Shown here: positions 33,801-48,800 of the stretch, piece by piece | Numbering within the stretch: position 1 is the stretch's first letter | How the letters are laid out: every line of letters starts with the position of its first letter | Assembly: GCF_000524195.1 (NCBI RefSeq) | Contig: NW_020170415.1 | Span: 124,001 to 188,000, forward strand | Direction: 5' to 3' | From: Echinococcus granulosus | Taxonomy: Eukaryota > Platyhelminthes > Cestoda > Cyclophyllidea > Taeniidae | DNA length: 64,000 bases | Notes under the pieces: generated by a model | Databases searched by the model: none | What the model was told of the DNA's origin: nothing | The model's input: the letters and a program-made list of their open reading frames with translations, nothing else | Position numbers and translations under genes: made by a program

Positions 33801-36800
33801 TTTAGCCTTCCTTCTGCAGCAACAAACGAACGCGAAATTTTCTCCTGCGAAAACGTTGACAATTTACTCTTTTATTTTCGTAAATTCACTGAACAGCTTT
33901 TTAGTCCCAGCACTCGGATTTTGCATTTTCGAATTACACAGTCAATGCTTTTAATTAATGTTTTTTGTGCATAAAGTGTCATTTGCAAAATGCTCACGTA
34001 TCTCTCGAGAGACATCGACTTTAACTAGGAGGATGATTGTTTTTCCTTGGGAATGGCTAAACACGCATGAATTATAAATCATAATTTGTTTTCATATTTC
34101 CATAAAAATAACAAACTGACACACTCTTTGTCTCCCCTACGCATTAACCATTCTATCTTTCACAAGATAACATTCCTAATATCCGAAAGCACTTTTGCTT
34201 TTACGCCTTTATGAATAAGGTTTTCAGGGTGGAAATTTGCCCTACATTCAGTGCTTGCATAAGCAGTTTTTTTCGCAAGTGAACCTTAAAGGTTGGACCT
34301 GGTGTAAGATGGAACAGTTTGCGTATTATTGCGGTTTGAGTTCTGTTTCACCACATTCATGTCAATGGAGCCTTTTGTCTGAGGTGAGCGTTGTCCAAGT
34401 TACCTTCTTTCTAATAGGGCTATCTTTAGTGGATTTGTTTTGTTTAAAGTGATAGATATACTGTGTCATAAAATTCTACTGTCTTTACTTCGATCGGAAT
34501 GCCTTCTTGTAAGAAACGCATTTCCTCTTCCCTTCTTTGTAGGCAAAATGTGATTCGTGGTAGACGGTGGCCAAAATGGCATTGCTCAAGCACATTCTTT
34601 TTAAGAAGTCTAGTCAATTTCTTATCTGCTGCATTGAATTCCTATTTACCTCTCGGTATGGTAAAGGTCCTCCCTACCCATTTCTCGATCTACAGCTTTA
34701 GTTAGAGGTACCTGAAATCTGGTAGGTTCATCAAATATTGAAGAATGTTAAATATCTCCCAACTTACTTGTAGCCGAAATGACATTTCTAAAACGTGGTT
34801 CTTCTAATCCCTACGTTTTTTCGATTCATACCAGTAGGATTTTGGTTAGAGATGAAAAGAGTAGGGGCAGGGAGAGAGGGTGGTAGGTGAATCGCAATCT
34901 CATCCCCAAAGTAGCCCACTTGTATTCGATTATTCGCCCTCTTCCTTTCGTTGAACAACTGCTAGCTGTAGACAGCGTGCAAGCGTGTTTGAGCGAGATA
35001 CCGAGCGGGTAGGTCATTCATTTTAATTTGGTCCTGACAACTGCTGCCTTCTTGCTGTCGCCTACTTCCTCCATTTCCCGTTAAAAGTTATTCACTTTTG
35101 TCAAGCTGAATTTTGCTTATCCTCCCTCTCCCATTTGTGCAATCCTCGCCCTGTCAGGTCCTGCGTCGCATTCACTGATTTGAATCCCATTCTTTGATGC
35201 ATTTTGATCCACCCCACCAGTGACGCTGACAGTTAACAAAACGCGAGCGATATCATGCCATTGCGTTTGCTCCTTGAGAGCACCAATAAATTCCATGGAT
35301 TCACGTGTCTTCAGTAAAATCGTCGCTAACCTGGATGCGGATTTCGGTGATGGCCAAATGCGTCTCTGCTCATATCGGCCTTGCTATTCTGGACCACTCG
35401 CTGCCGGGATCTTGGAAGAAATTCTAACAGCACGGTCGGTTCTCTGCTATCTACTTGACCCAATCAACTACTGCGCAAAAAGTAATGGTGTACTTATTCA
35501 CCGTTTAAGAAGATCTTACATGTGATACACTATTTTAAACTAATTTTGGTGCGAAATTGTATGAGCATCTAAAGTGAGGGAGTGTCGCATATGTGTGACA
35601 CAGGTAGCGAATCCGTTAATAACTTAACTAATCATGTTACTGGTATTGTGGACATGCTTATCCGCTCGCACACCTTTTTATTTCTGTGTAAACTTCAGTC
35701 TCGCATTAGCTACTTGGAGGGCTGTAGATTTGTCTCCAGGATCTGTTTCCCAGCCACAAAAATATGAACAAATACTCATCCAGGCTACGCATACTAAATC
35801 TAATAATGACTTAAACACTATTAACTGAAGGCGCGTCATAACAAATGCCAAAATACTGGGTGCGTTTTCTCCCAATTTTGCCCCATTAAAGAAGTTGCAA
35901 TTTTCGAAAATTTTTCCCACATTGTCGTACGAGACAGGTTGTATGTATACTAGTCGCATGTTTGTAGGCTTTTTTTGCATCAGGAAGCAGTGTTAAACAT
36001 TGCACCGAATTTCCACTGAGAGGGGAGCTGCATTTTTACCCACACCCATTTGTTATCCTTCTGTCTGAAATCCTTGCAGATCTGCCTATCCCGTATAAAA
36101 GCATTGTATCGCTCTCTTCATCCCCGTCTAAATTGGCTGCATATACCCACCCTCTAACTGTTGCCGTATATTTTTCCAAAAAAATAAAACCGCGCTTCCT
36201 GTATATGTTTTGTCCTGTATCTTACAATCGCCCGTCGTCTCGTCTCATTTGTCAGCGAAATTTGTTCGTACAAGATATCAAGGTGTCATGGCGCTCCGTA
36301 GGTTTGCAGGACCTCGGTTTCGCTCCGGGATGCTCAACAAGTAAAGGTAGTAGTGGCCTCATTGTCGGGGACTAGGAGCATAGCTCCATTCTATTAGCGC
36401 AGTGACCGGGTCGCGGGAGACGGAAAAGGTTTATATTTGTCAAGAAGTACGTTTAACATAAGTGTCATGCTAACACTGTTTGATGGACCGGTGATTGCAA
36501 TGGTTTCCGCCGCATTTTACGGTCGTCATCATAGTTTGATGTCGATTAGGTCCCTGCCGCCGGAGTGGAAGCCTGATCGCGGGAGATTGGAACAACTCGC
36601 ATTGCAAAATAAACTATGTACTCCTCTTTTGAGCCTTGTTCCGTAGTCACTTTTTCGTTTTGATTGCTATAAAGCTGCCGGTGGCAGCAGCATTGAAACT
36701 GAAAATCGGATGATACGTTGAGTTAGCTCCTTGTTTAATCATTGGCAATGCACACCTTAGTTCTCTATCCGATGTACTGCATCAGGGAGGAATTCATTTG

Positions 36801-39800
36801 GGGGCCAGGGACATAGGCATCTGACTAAACGCAAAATTAGTAAAGGCGTATGTCTTCGGATAATCGCAAGAAGTTGATATTCTAGGCAGTTTTCGAGGAC
36901 GATTTTAATCCGTCCAGCCCGATGCTGCTTGCTTACCGATCATAATACAGAACTCAGGATCAAAAGTTGATATTCCTTCTGTGGTGAGTCTCCACAGATT
37001 TAGCTATCCCCAGTCGACATCTTTTATTAATGGGAATGTTTAAATCAGTCCTCCAACGCAGCTTCGCTGCCGTCATCGAGACTGAATTGGAAGGCTCCAT
37101 GTGGACAGTTATAACACTACTGAACTTTTATTATCGTTTCCTCTACAGGACAATATTCGTGTCAACGTGTCACCAGCAGCGCGGAGTCTGGTGACCTACG
37201 TGAGACAGGCTATGGAGCACCTCACTTCTCCGGCTTATCATTCCAATTCTGTGGAGCCCCTTCCGCTCTCCTGTCTCTGCTCCTCCGTCATCCTCTGCCC
37301 CTCGCGCACTGATGTGAGTTCCTCCCTTTCCCTTGTGAAACTTTTCGAGTTTTCTTTCATCTTTTCCAGGTGAAAAATAGTACACAACTATGCAAATTCC
37401 CGCTATTTGAAAAAGTTTTCCCTATAAGTATGTACACCTCTATCACTTTGTCTATCTTGTGACCCTTCTCGTCAAGTTTTATGACCCCTTATCCCAAATG
37501 AAAGCATTTTAATGCATGTATGATGAAGGAGTAAAAGAATGTTTCCCGTTTTTGATGGCAAAGCCCTTGACTTGTGATTTGAAAGGAACAAAATGAAGGA
37601 TTGGCTTTTTGGCCAGTTCCTCTGTGAACTGAACTTGCGACTTTCCACGTTATTAGTCCAGTTTTCCCAAAAACTGAGTTATGTGCGAGCAGCCTTGTCT
37701 AATTCTTTCTTGTAATCAATAATACGCTCAGAATGCATGAATATGAAGACGAATTTTTCTTAGCCTCCTGCCGCGATATGCGTGAAACTTACGATTTATT
37801 AGTCGATTTGAGCTTTGTCCTATCTTTCGTAAATATTACTCCTCTTTCCGATCACTCGATCCATCCAGTTGGCAATTCATGCCAGGTTGTACATTTCCTT
37901 GTACATGTAATGATAAAATAGTGCCAGAAATCTGGATTCCCTGGCGGTTGGGTGCCTCGAGGTTCATAGGTCGTTCGTGGTAACACCTCCCATTGTACTT
38001 TATTTGTTACTGTCTCAGGCAAGGACAATCAATCTCGTGTTGGTGCAGTATTAACGACGATTCAATCAAAATCTACCTCATGGAAGACTTATCACTTCCA
38101 AATTAATGCCATCGATGCCTCTTTTTTATTGGCTTGATAAGAAAAATCCTTGTTTGAATCTATTCTACTCTAAAAGGTCTGTTAAAATGCTATTTTGAGT
38201 TTTTTACGAAGACCATATTTAGTTAACGGTTTTTCTGCCCTCTCCAAACCGATTGTCTTAGATAAAGAGTGGTTTTTTATCCACTGCTGAGTTAAAGGAT
38301 TTAATTTGTTGTACCTTACAAATCCAGTATTATAGACCTACTTGGGTTGCAGACGATTATTTATAGATATGACTATCTAACTCGTGAAATGCTGATCTAC
38401 GTTTAGTAAGGTCTCGGATTAACACTTTTAGGAACCTTCCGTACTCCCATTCGCTGTTCCATAAAAGCCGGCTGAATCCGGCTCCTCCTTGAATAAACTT
38501 GGACTGTGCTCTAAAACGCGTCTCAATTTTCACTGGACTATAATACTACCTAATTGAACTCTTTGGGGTGAAGAACGGGGCTTTTGTTTGCGTTGCAAAT
38601 GTTATTCTTCATGGTTCCCTGGATAGCGAAATCGAGGTCTTGAAAACCACAAATGCGATTTCACTGCCTTGTCGTTCAATGCTCTTTCAATTGCTGTCGC
38701 AATGGTTGCTTCCAAAGTCTTATCCAAAAATGTGAATAATTATTGGTCCAGTATGAATTCTGCTTTTTTAATTAGAATAATAAAAAATTGGAAGAATTTA
38801 ATCGTTTCTTTTTTGGGGATTCCAGCAAGGCGCTCTTGCAGCGGCAAAGTGACTTATCAGTTTGCGTGTGCCCGTGAAACTAACGAACTCTCCTTTCAAT
38901 TAACCTCTTCTAGGAAAGGAAAAAGAATATTTTCTCTCTATTGTTTTGCAAAGTATTTTTCTCCCGACTTTACTTTTGAGATTGGGAATATTTTTTTATT
39001 ATGCCATAAAATATACTCTTTGTAAAGTCATTAGGAATTATCCCAAAAAGAGTAAAAATCTTTGTAAATTATCTGTGACAATACCTTTTTTGCCCCCCCC
39101 CCTTCCCTCGAAAAAAAGGTATCAGAGTACTGCCGCCTCAACAGTACCATCAGAACGACACTATAGTTACCTTTTCCACTGTTGATTTGTAATTGTCCAT
39201 ATGGCGCAGCGGTGGAAGACACCACTACGGCAGTTTATGATATAGCCTTTATCGTCATGTTTAATCTCTTGCTCTCCATAATTTTATCTGCAATTGCAAA
39301 GCAATTGTTCCACCTTTTTCCAGGTGAAAATAATTAAGACGAAGGCATTTTACTAGTAAATCGCTACGCTGAAGACATCTATGCATGTTTTCCAATGGGA
39401 CTTTTGCTTACACACATTTAGTGTTTCCTTTTATTACCTTTTGTTTTCACCCTTCTATTACTGTTCATTATTTTTAGCATCACTTATTAGCCCATGAAAT
39501 ATCTCCCTGTTACGCGGCAGTTTTAGCACTTGAGCCACTTGTCAAGACTTGATAAAGCATACCGCTCTGGCAGTGGTTAATTTATCATCGGCTTGCAGCG
39601 ATACAGATGCAGTGGGCAGAGTTCCATGTCAACACTACTTTGAATTAATCATTAGGAAACCCATCCCCGAACCGAGATGGTATTGCTTGGTTGACGGCCA
39701 AATGCAGGACGCTTGAAATGTCGGTTAAAATCCAGTTGACCAACTACCACTCTTTTCTCTCTCCTACTGCTTCCTATTTCCGCGTCTGATAAGACAGTAG

Positions 39801-42800
39801 TCGTTACGACTAGATGGGGATACTCTATCCATATCACGTTTTCCCTGCATATTCGAATCGTTGCCTGCTTGTTGGTCCTCAGGTCGTCGTTATCAGTGGT
39901 GCTGCTATATACGTCCTCTAATCTCTTCATCATTATAGAAGTGCAATGTGACACTCATGCAGTGCCAAATGAAAAGTTTCTCCCCTCTGATAACTCGTGA
40001 CGTACTGTTCAGCATTGGTCAGAATCTTAGTGTCCTCTTTTTCCCCTAGTAACACTTAAAATATCCCTTCGTCCTCATTTGGCATGAGTGACACCTCATT
40101 CATGGCATTAGTTTCCTATTAAACAGAAGAATTTGTACTTCATACGCCTTCAAAGCTTTCTCTATCAGTGATCTACGTGGTCCTAAAATCAAAACACATT
40201 TTTCCCAAATTTATGTTTCTAATTCCACAAATATCTTAGCTACCTAGTATCTCAGATATCCATCGATAATGGCCATTTAGTTAGTACTATCATCTATCAT
40301 GCTAAAAAATTCCGCTACTTTATCCAGTTGATCCATCGCATTGCAGTTGGAAAGTAGGTTTTGCAATGGATGAAATTGGTGAGGAACAGTGAAGGTCTAT
40401 GATAGTGCACGGCGATGATTTTGAGGCATGCCAGTCCCAAGATTGGGACGCAGTACGAACAAAGCTTTCCTTTAAATCGTGAGCTAAGATAAGGGCTTTT
40501 TCACTGGAGAAAAAAATGCATAAGGAGAGGACACTTGATGAGTCGACCTAATCACTCAGTGTGACATTCTCTTGTTACTGTTGTTACTGCTATTGGAGAA
40601 CGCGCATTTCAACCCTAAGACACGAAAATGTCAACCCCGAGTGTGTCTCTGTGTTTATGCTTCTGTCTTCCTGCTTGTGTGAGCAGAGGACAAGAGGAGG
40701 GAGAGGTGACACTGCCAACGCCTCACTGTCACGCCCATCAATCAAATGGTCAAAATGTAAATTTACCTGCTTTTTTCCACACTCACATACCTCCACCTAC
40801 GGCAGACCCAAGTCCTCGGTTTAGGTACTGTTGAGTAGTTAACCACTTATGAGCCAGGATTTTGTTATTAGAACCCAGATTTTAATGCCCTAACACCCGT
40901 TTTTAAACGCGTAGAGTTGCCAACGTGATCTATCGCGTCAATGGATATTTGACGACTAGAAAGCTATAGAGAAAAATTTTCGACTTTAGCCCTTTAACTC
41001 TCCAGTAGGAAGAATATTTTCTGTTCTGGTAGATTATACCAAAACTCATTCTTCTCTTGTCTCTCTTCCCTACTGGTAGATGCTCTGCTCAGATAAGCTC
41101 ACGATTCCCGACTTTCTAATTAGACCTATTATGTTAGCGCGTATGATTTATTTTGGCTCGTTTCCTTACGTCAAGTTCCTTGATTCTTTTGGTAGCTAGG
41201 TCGAGAGCCTCACCGTATCGCTTCTCATTATCATCACTTTTGAGTGAACAGCTGTGAGTATCACCCTCTACTGCCTCTTTTTCACACTCAGAAGGTCTTT
41301 TGGAGGGTCTCGCCCTGTGTTTTGTCTTTGCAAGCCGCTGGCGCCATTCGGCAAAAGCACGAGTACAATGTTTTATAGAAAGCACCAGTTTAACTCTAAT
41401 CAGCCCACGTAGGTGTTTTGCTCTTATGCTTCACCGCACCAACCAATTAGAGACCCTCTTTCTCGTCTCGGCATCGAACTAGCGTCCCCTGGGTGCTAGC
41501 TTAGGAGAAAGGGACGGGAACGGAGAGGGAAAATGGTGGGGAAGAAACTGTAAAATGGGGTTATTCTTCGAGATATAGAGGCGCACCTCGAGTATCGAAG
41601 TTTCCATCATTTTCGGCTCAACACTGTTTTGCTTTTCCTTCCAATTGCATTCAAGTAATATTAGGCTACTAGTTTATTGCTAAATTGTCGACGTTGGCTT
41701 CTTTCAATTGACGGTTGGTAAAAGGGTTTTTTATACAGTGTTTGTCCTTCTCTATCGGACATAATGATGTATTTTATGTAAGAACGATTTATTAGTGGAA
41801 GTTAAGTACCTCAGTTGTTGTTTCAATGGATAATGCTGCTAAGACGTTTCGAAACATTTTTTGTATGCCTTTGCTACTGGTAACCTGTAAAACTGCTTTC
41901 GAAATGGGTGCCAGGAGGCCCAATAGTGCAACAAAGAGTAGCAATTTCTTCATTTTACAGAATGAATTCCGAGCCTCGTTGCTTCATCATGTGATTTTCT
42001 CCTGAAACATTATTCTACCTTAAAAATAACTGTGCTCGAGGAGCAGAGGATAGAGCGATTTTAGCTGGTTTCGCTTAGGGACTTTTAAACGAATCCTCAT
42101 TAAGGCATATTCTTTGAATTGCTTTGATAATTTCCTTCTCAACGAATTGTCAAAAATGCACTTTTGGAAAGTCCTTCATTGACGTGAGAGCGATTTAAGC
42201 AGGTTGATCTAAGAGAACAAAAATGGATTTTGCTGATCTTTTTTCATATTTTCTCCATTTTCCAAATCCTCATCTACATGTTTCTTCTTTTCTCCAACAT
42301 TTCACACGACTCTTTGCTGTGGTCATTTTTAGTCACGCAATCTGCTGAAATTGAGTAATTCCTTAACACCTTGTAGACATTTGCCCATGCCTTCTTTGGT
42401 TCTCTCAACTCTACAGACGGAGGAATTTGTTGATAAGTTAACGCTGCGCTAATTTTCTAACACCTAAATCTGGTCGACTTTGGGTGCTTAATGGTGTAGC
42501 GCCCCGAGACTTCCCTGAGGGTGAAAAAAGACAATGCCCAGGGATTATACGTATTGCCGATGTTCAGAAGGACTGCGTGGTGGAGGTTGCTGGCATGGCC
42601 CGGATTTCGAGCCGTCCGGTAGGGGTACAAGGGTGGAGCCTCTAGGTTATCCGTTACTGAAATCGAGAGTTAAACAAACAATCAAGTTATCACTTAGTCT
42701 CTCCTCTTTTGATCGTTGCCTCCTTGCCCTCCTCTTGGTCAACCCCCCGCATCAGCCATCACAATGCAATAGAAGCTGTAAGGAAATGATCACGAGCCAA

Positions 42801-45800
42801 CCGGAATAGTCAGCGAATTTCTGCGCATCAGAGATATTTGATTGCAAAACCTCCGATTCCTCTTGGCAATTCTACTGGATCCGGAGTTTCATCCTTTATG
42901 GGAACTGTATCGGGGGTCGAGGAGATGTGCTAACCATCACCTATGCCCATCGCTGGTCGTAGGAACACTGGGCTAGAGGCAAAGTTATATTCCAAAGGAC
43001 GGGCTTTAACATAGTTCCGTGGGATAAGGCTTCAAGTCTATTTATCCTTGCCACCTTATTCTCACTTCAGCATTGTCCAACTATATCTACCTAGGTTGCA
43101 TCCAGCCACCAGAGAAGTGGAGGAGGTATCGCGTGTTTGCTTCATTGGTATCTTCATTTAGGTACCGTAGACAACCTCGTGACGAATTAACCAGATTGTT
43201 CACGGTCATGGTTGGTTTTGCTTCAGTTGTTAGCAGCATTCATGTGGGGCACGAGACCTAGGTAGTTACCAAAGGTAGGCGCCATTCTCAGCCCTTTTGC
43301 TAGGGGTCGTCACAAATTCTCCAATTCGCAGCTTATGGCCTTCTTCCTTCATGTTAATGTTCATCACCCAGCAGTAGAAATCAGGGTAGTTGTCCTTTAT
43401 GGTTGGATTTGCCTTCCGCTACCAAAATTGGAGCGTCTTGAGACAAAAGAAGACAATGCTCGGGCTAATTGTGTGCGTTGGGGGGGGGGGCCTGGGGGCT
43501 ATCGTCATGGCCAGGAGGCCAGGTCACTTGGCATAGGTGCAATGGCGGGGTCTTGAGTGCCTCGGTACCAAAACCGCGATTTAAACGAACATTTAAGTTA
43601 CTACAAATTGGCTCTACAGGCCACTAGGCGCTGCGGAGGAATGGACTGTCGAAGGGCCTATTATCTTAATTTCTCTCAGAAGTATCGTCTTTATCCTGAT
43701 TCCGTTTCGAATATTTCCATTGCTGTTGCTCATTTGATCGTCATTAACATTTGTCATTTAAGTTCTCGGTTGGTAAGTGAATTTTGTGCGTTTGTGGTAG
43801 TGAATACCATTCCACTTTTCGAAATAACAACGATGTATATTGTGTGCACATTGCTTTATGTTGAAGCCAGTTGCTTTGATGGAGGGCAAATTCACTTCTA
43901 TACGATTAAAACTTTTCGTAAACCTTTTTTAAAATGATGCTTTTAGAGACAAATATGGGGAAGGCAAACAATGCGGCAAAGAGGAGGTATTTCTTCGCCT
44001 CAGACGATAAGATCGCCTCGTGTATCACTGGAACTTTTCCTTTATTCCAAAAGGAAACTCGTATTTAGCCTAGAAAAAGTATGCGATCTTTCACACCTGA
44101 CCCAGAACTGTCTCAATTATCCAGTGCATTTTATCCGGAGGGCAAAGTTTTCAATGGTTTGTACAAGTGCAATTCTTTGAACCGCTTTTGTAGTCCCTTT
44201 CCGTCTGATTTGACAGAATATTCTTCTCTAAAATAATTTTTCCTTGATATGAGGCGGATGCTAGATAAAAGTTGGTTTGAGGGAGGAAAGCATAAGCTTT
44301 CAGCACGTCTTGTTCATGCACTCCCCTTTTCGTATGCCTCTTTCTGTGCGCTCAATCCTTTTGTTGTTGCCATCTCAACACCTCATTTTCCCTCAGATTA
44401 TGCTCTACTTCCCCCATGTTTTTTTTCAGATAACAGATATATATTTAATGAATTAACGGCGGACTTTTTCAATTAGCTGCGTTGGCCTGCTTTATGCAGT
44501 AAATCGAGTGTCGAGGTATCTATTGTTCGGATCTCTGCGGTATCCCGTCTCTGTGCGCTTTCATATTTAATTGTGTCCATCCCTGCTACTCATTCCCTCA
44601 CCCGCCCCCAACTGTGCAGTGAGATGTCAAATTTCATTGGTTTAAACTGCCGTAGCACCTCGAGACTTCCATAAAGGTGAAGATGTATTACTGACTTACA
44701 GAAGGACTGGGGGTGGGGGGGAGCTACTGGCATGGCCCAAAGGCCAGGCTGCCCGATGGAAGTACGGTAGCCGAGCCCTTCAGTATCAGCGTAACCAAAG
44801 TGGAAAGCTAAATGATCGCAGCATTACACTATTGGCAAACGAACATTGACAACTAAGACATCTGTAAATGGCGCACCACTTTTTTCGGGTTTTCAAGTAA
44901 CAATGCGTTTCGTATGCTGATCAACTTATTTTTGACGGACTTCCAAAATGTTAGCTGCTTTAGTGGAAGGTGAATCCGGTGCTGTAAAGTATACGGGAAG
45001 TTTACGTAGGTCCCTACGACTGATAATCTGCTGAAACACGTTTTTTAAAGTAGACTCGAGGAAGCGAAACTTTGTGCCAAAGACTAACCTGTATTTCTTG
45101 GGTAGATATTTTACTTACAGGCGATTTTAGCCTCACAGAAACGGATTCTTTGAGGATGTTCAATAAACCTTGGCTATTTGTCGATTTTAATGCGTAAGGT
45201 TTGTAAAAGGTGTCATTTGTAACCTAGCTTCAACGGTTCCTCTCTGGTCTTTTCTCCGGCAAGCTGCCTTTATAACCCCTTCTTTGAGACTTTTCTACGG
45301 TTTTATTCTAGGCGATGCATCAAGACGACTTTTTAAGGACCTTAAATTGAAGTGCGAATGACAGGTAGGTTGATTTGAGGCAGAAAACAATTCTTACAAC
45401 ATCTTGTGGTTACACTACCAATGGTCTCCAAATCTCTGCTGACACTTTCCGTTGTTGAGATTGTTTTTAGCTGCGTGGTTCCAACACTACTTTTCAGCTC
45501 CAACCCTCCTTCTTTCGTCCAAATGCTGCTGACGAGGGATGCAGTGGGTGAATTAGCGATGCGTTGGTGTTCACTGGCGCAATCAAACTCCTTTGGGTGA
45601 TTAATTGGCCTGATAAATGGCTGTGGGCGGAACGAGCAATCGTCCTGCCATTTCGCTCCACTTCAAAGTAAATCCAGCCGCATTTTGTCGAGCATCTTCA
45701 ATTTATGCTCGCAATTTTGATTTTCTTAGAGTTTGCTCCCATGCACTTTTCGTTTTCTGATCGCCATTAGTAGCCCAGATTTTTTGTCAGTTCTGGTTTT

Positions 45801-48800
45801 TTAATTTCCAGTTGACAAATCAGGGCTTTATACCAACGTGCCTTAGCAACTGATGTCTGTGTACAGAAGGTTCACAGTTCTGTTTTACTATTTTGTGTTG
45901 TGTCAGATGCCTATCCCAGCGTTTTCTTGATTTGTTGACCCCACTGGTGCAATCATTTCTAACCCCTCTTGTCAACAAACGCACTTATTGCAGTAGCTTT
46001 ACAGAGCCAGAGTGGTCGTTTTCGTATCTGAAAGTTCTGTTGTCATCTCAAAATGCGTCATTTGCTCCTCACTGTTTTACACGCTTAAACATCGAATGAC
46101 GGGTTCTAAAGTTCCTGCTTGAAATAGGCCATTTAACTTTTTTTGACATTTCTGTTCCGTTAATTTCAAAAAATGGTTACCTGTCATGAGTGCTGTCTCT
46201 CCATTATTACCTCGTATTTTCGTGCATTTGCACACGTTATTACACTCTTCTGTTTACGAATTAAAGATAATTTAAGTGTGTTTTATGCAAGTGCAATTTG
46301 GTGGCCCGTAACCTGTCAGCCTTGGCGTCTAACTTCAACATTCAACCTCTTTTATGTCCCACTTCTTGGATTCAGCACTTTTGCCCTATCTCCACATGTA
46401 CTTTCCAATTAGGCCGTGGTGCTGCTCCAACTTCTCAATTGGAATGCACTTGAAATTTATGGATGGGCTTAGTGTTTTCCACACTCCCGAACTTCGGTTT
46501 TGCCAAAGGGTCTTGGCATCATAACGAGCGTTGATTGAGCGTGTCAATCGATTGGTTTGATTTACATTACCTGACGTTGCTTTGATGCGGAAATGGGTTC
46601 TTTGTTAATGTTTTTTTTGGTTGTCTATTGATTTTTTCCCCGCTGTATCTAATTTCGCGATTAGTAAATGAAAATACCAATTCATTTAATGAGATTAGAA
46701 ATTCGTGTAACGTTAATCTAATGCAATCTGGCTCACGAGTCGCACGTAATGCGTAGTCAGATTGAAGGATTGGCCCAACTTCCTTGACTCTTGCCGGACA
46801 CGGATATTCACCCGTCTTGTTCACCAGACCTTGTGCCATGAAAAACGTCTCTGAGACGTCTCACTTTCCAGACCTCTTTATTGCCGTCTACTGCTTCATC
46901 GCGTGTTCATTCTCATATAGCTTGACTATCGGTGCACTCCGACGCTTCACACCGAATGTCGTCTTCGTCAGCTCGTTTAGTCGACCCTATGCGACTTTGC
47001 AGCTTATTCCTAGCCATCTGCTTTTTTGGACCACATCCTTTTTATTTTCTTGCTCTTATGCTGCTTTCAAAAAGAAATCTGATCACGGTGTCCATTCACT
47101 TAGCAAACCTATTCGAGCGATTATCCATTTGAAAATGTGCACTCTTAGTTCCATGATACTCCGTGTGAATTGTCCTACGTCATACCATACGTTGCTGTCC
47201 TCAAAAGTACGGTTTTGTAAATTTGTATCCAAAAGGGGCACGGTAGGGAAGGGAAAAGCGATTGAAAACAAGTGTTTAAAAAAGGCGGCACCTCCAACCG
47301 GAAGTACACTGCAGTGTGTACCAACTACCTCCTTGTGCACACTTCTACAGGCTATTAATGTCGATATTTTTTTTCCCTATGCTTAAAATTTACGAAAGTT
47401 TCTTGGACTCCTTCATAAATTGCGAGTTCCTTGGAGGGTTCCAGAGTTAAGTTTTATATTTGCCAATGCATCCTACTCTTGTCAATGACCCGTCCTGATT
47501 CTGAAGTATGGCCTGAGGTCGTGCTCATGAACCGTCCGTAAATCGTCTTACGCCTCTATAGTCAGACCTTCGCAAAGAATTGTTTTTAAGGTGATGGATT
47601 ATTTTGCTAATTTTAGATGTCACTTTGGAGTAGTTGCATCATTCAAGCGATGCTAATGGCTCTAATGGTCTCCAAAATTGCTAATGAGGTCGGTGGGAAG
47701 CAATTAATGATGTAAAGTATCAACAAACAGCAATGTGGATCATATTTCGGTTAAATCTATCGGTTCAGTTAAATTTAAGTAACTTAGTAAGTAGATAAGT
47801 AAGATGTACCTTTTAACGCTTCTTGTTATCGTCACTACCAGCTGCTTTTTCCAGATCTTGTAAACATTTGAAGGGTAATTGTGTTTTATTTGTTGGCGCC
47901 ACCCTCATATTTGCACGCACTTTAAACTTTTTTGTCGATTTGGTACAAAACTCTTAATAGAGTGTTCCTATCCACCACTACTTTAATCATAGTAGTATGT
48001 GGCGCTCGAGTCACCTCCGGACGCGTTCTTAAGGTCTAGGCGTACGAAATTAGCTTTATTATAAGCGAACAGAGGGACTGGGGAACTGAGAGAATGAGTG
48101 ACATAACCAAGGTTCTAGGACAGGGGCGCTGCGTCTTCGCATCATGATTATAAATGACGATGATAATGACTACCATAGGCAGTTCTCCAATATATGATCT
48201 TAAATCGTTCAAACCTGATTAAATAATTCGCAAAATGTGGAGTGGGTTCTGAGAGCCCTTTTCTTTTGCAAGTCTCCGCGTACTAAGCCATCTGTGCCAA
48301 AAACCCACCCTCCGTATTACTTTGGTGAAGTCTACAGCCGAAGCTGTCACCACGATTAGCGACTGAAGTGTGAGAATAGCTTTTTTGTAGGCGTACAGGA
48401 GACCTAGGATATAATAACAGCATAATTGACAGAAATGGCGTTATCCAATATTCAATTGGAACAATTGCCGTTCTGCGACAGGGGTGTGTCCTCTCAGCTC
48501 ATGAATTCCTTAAACTTAATGGCCTGAACATGAGTACCATACGGCTGACGGATACATTATGTCTGCAAGAGTTTTGTTGGCCTTGGGGCTCAATTATTTA
48601 ATTAATGAGAGGAAATAATACGGGTTTGTTTTTTTTGCAAAAGATCACTTTTCACCGCGTTCAACGGTGTACGCATGCCTGTGTGCCTCCCTGTGTGCTG
48701 TTGAAGAGTTGGACCATATGGTGGATCCTCTAACGCAGTGCTGGCAATGGCAGCGGTGGCAGTGCAATGGATTTCGTAACGGCATTTGTTGTTATTGTTG

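Noticed and set aside
35221..35480. Open stretch after a clean acceptor, considered as an AGK exon
   Set aside because: Its phase does not fit exon 6 or exon 7, and exons 6 and 7 already join in phase 0 with the expected protein order. No similarity to any family was recognised.
46784..47386. 200-codon open frame in the AGK giant intron
   Set aside because: Starts without ATG, composition follows the T-rich intron, no domain, no conserved motif. It is likely chance.
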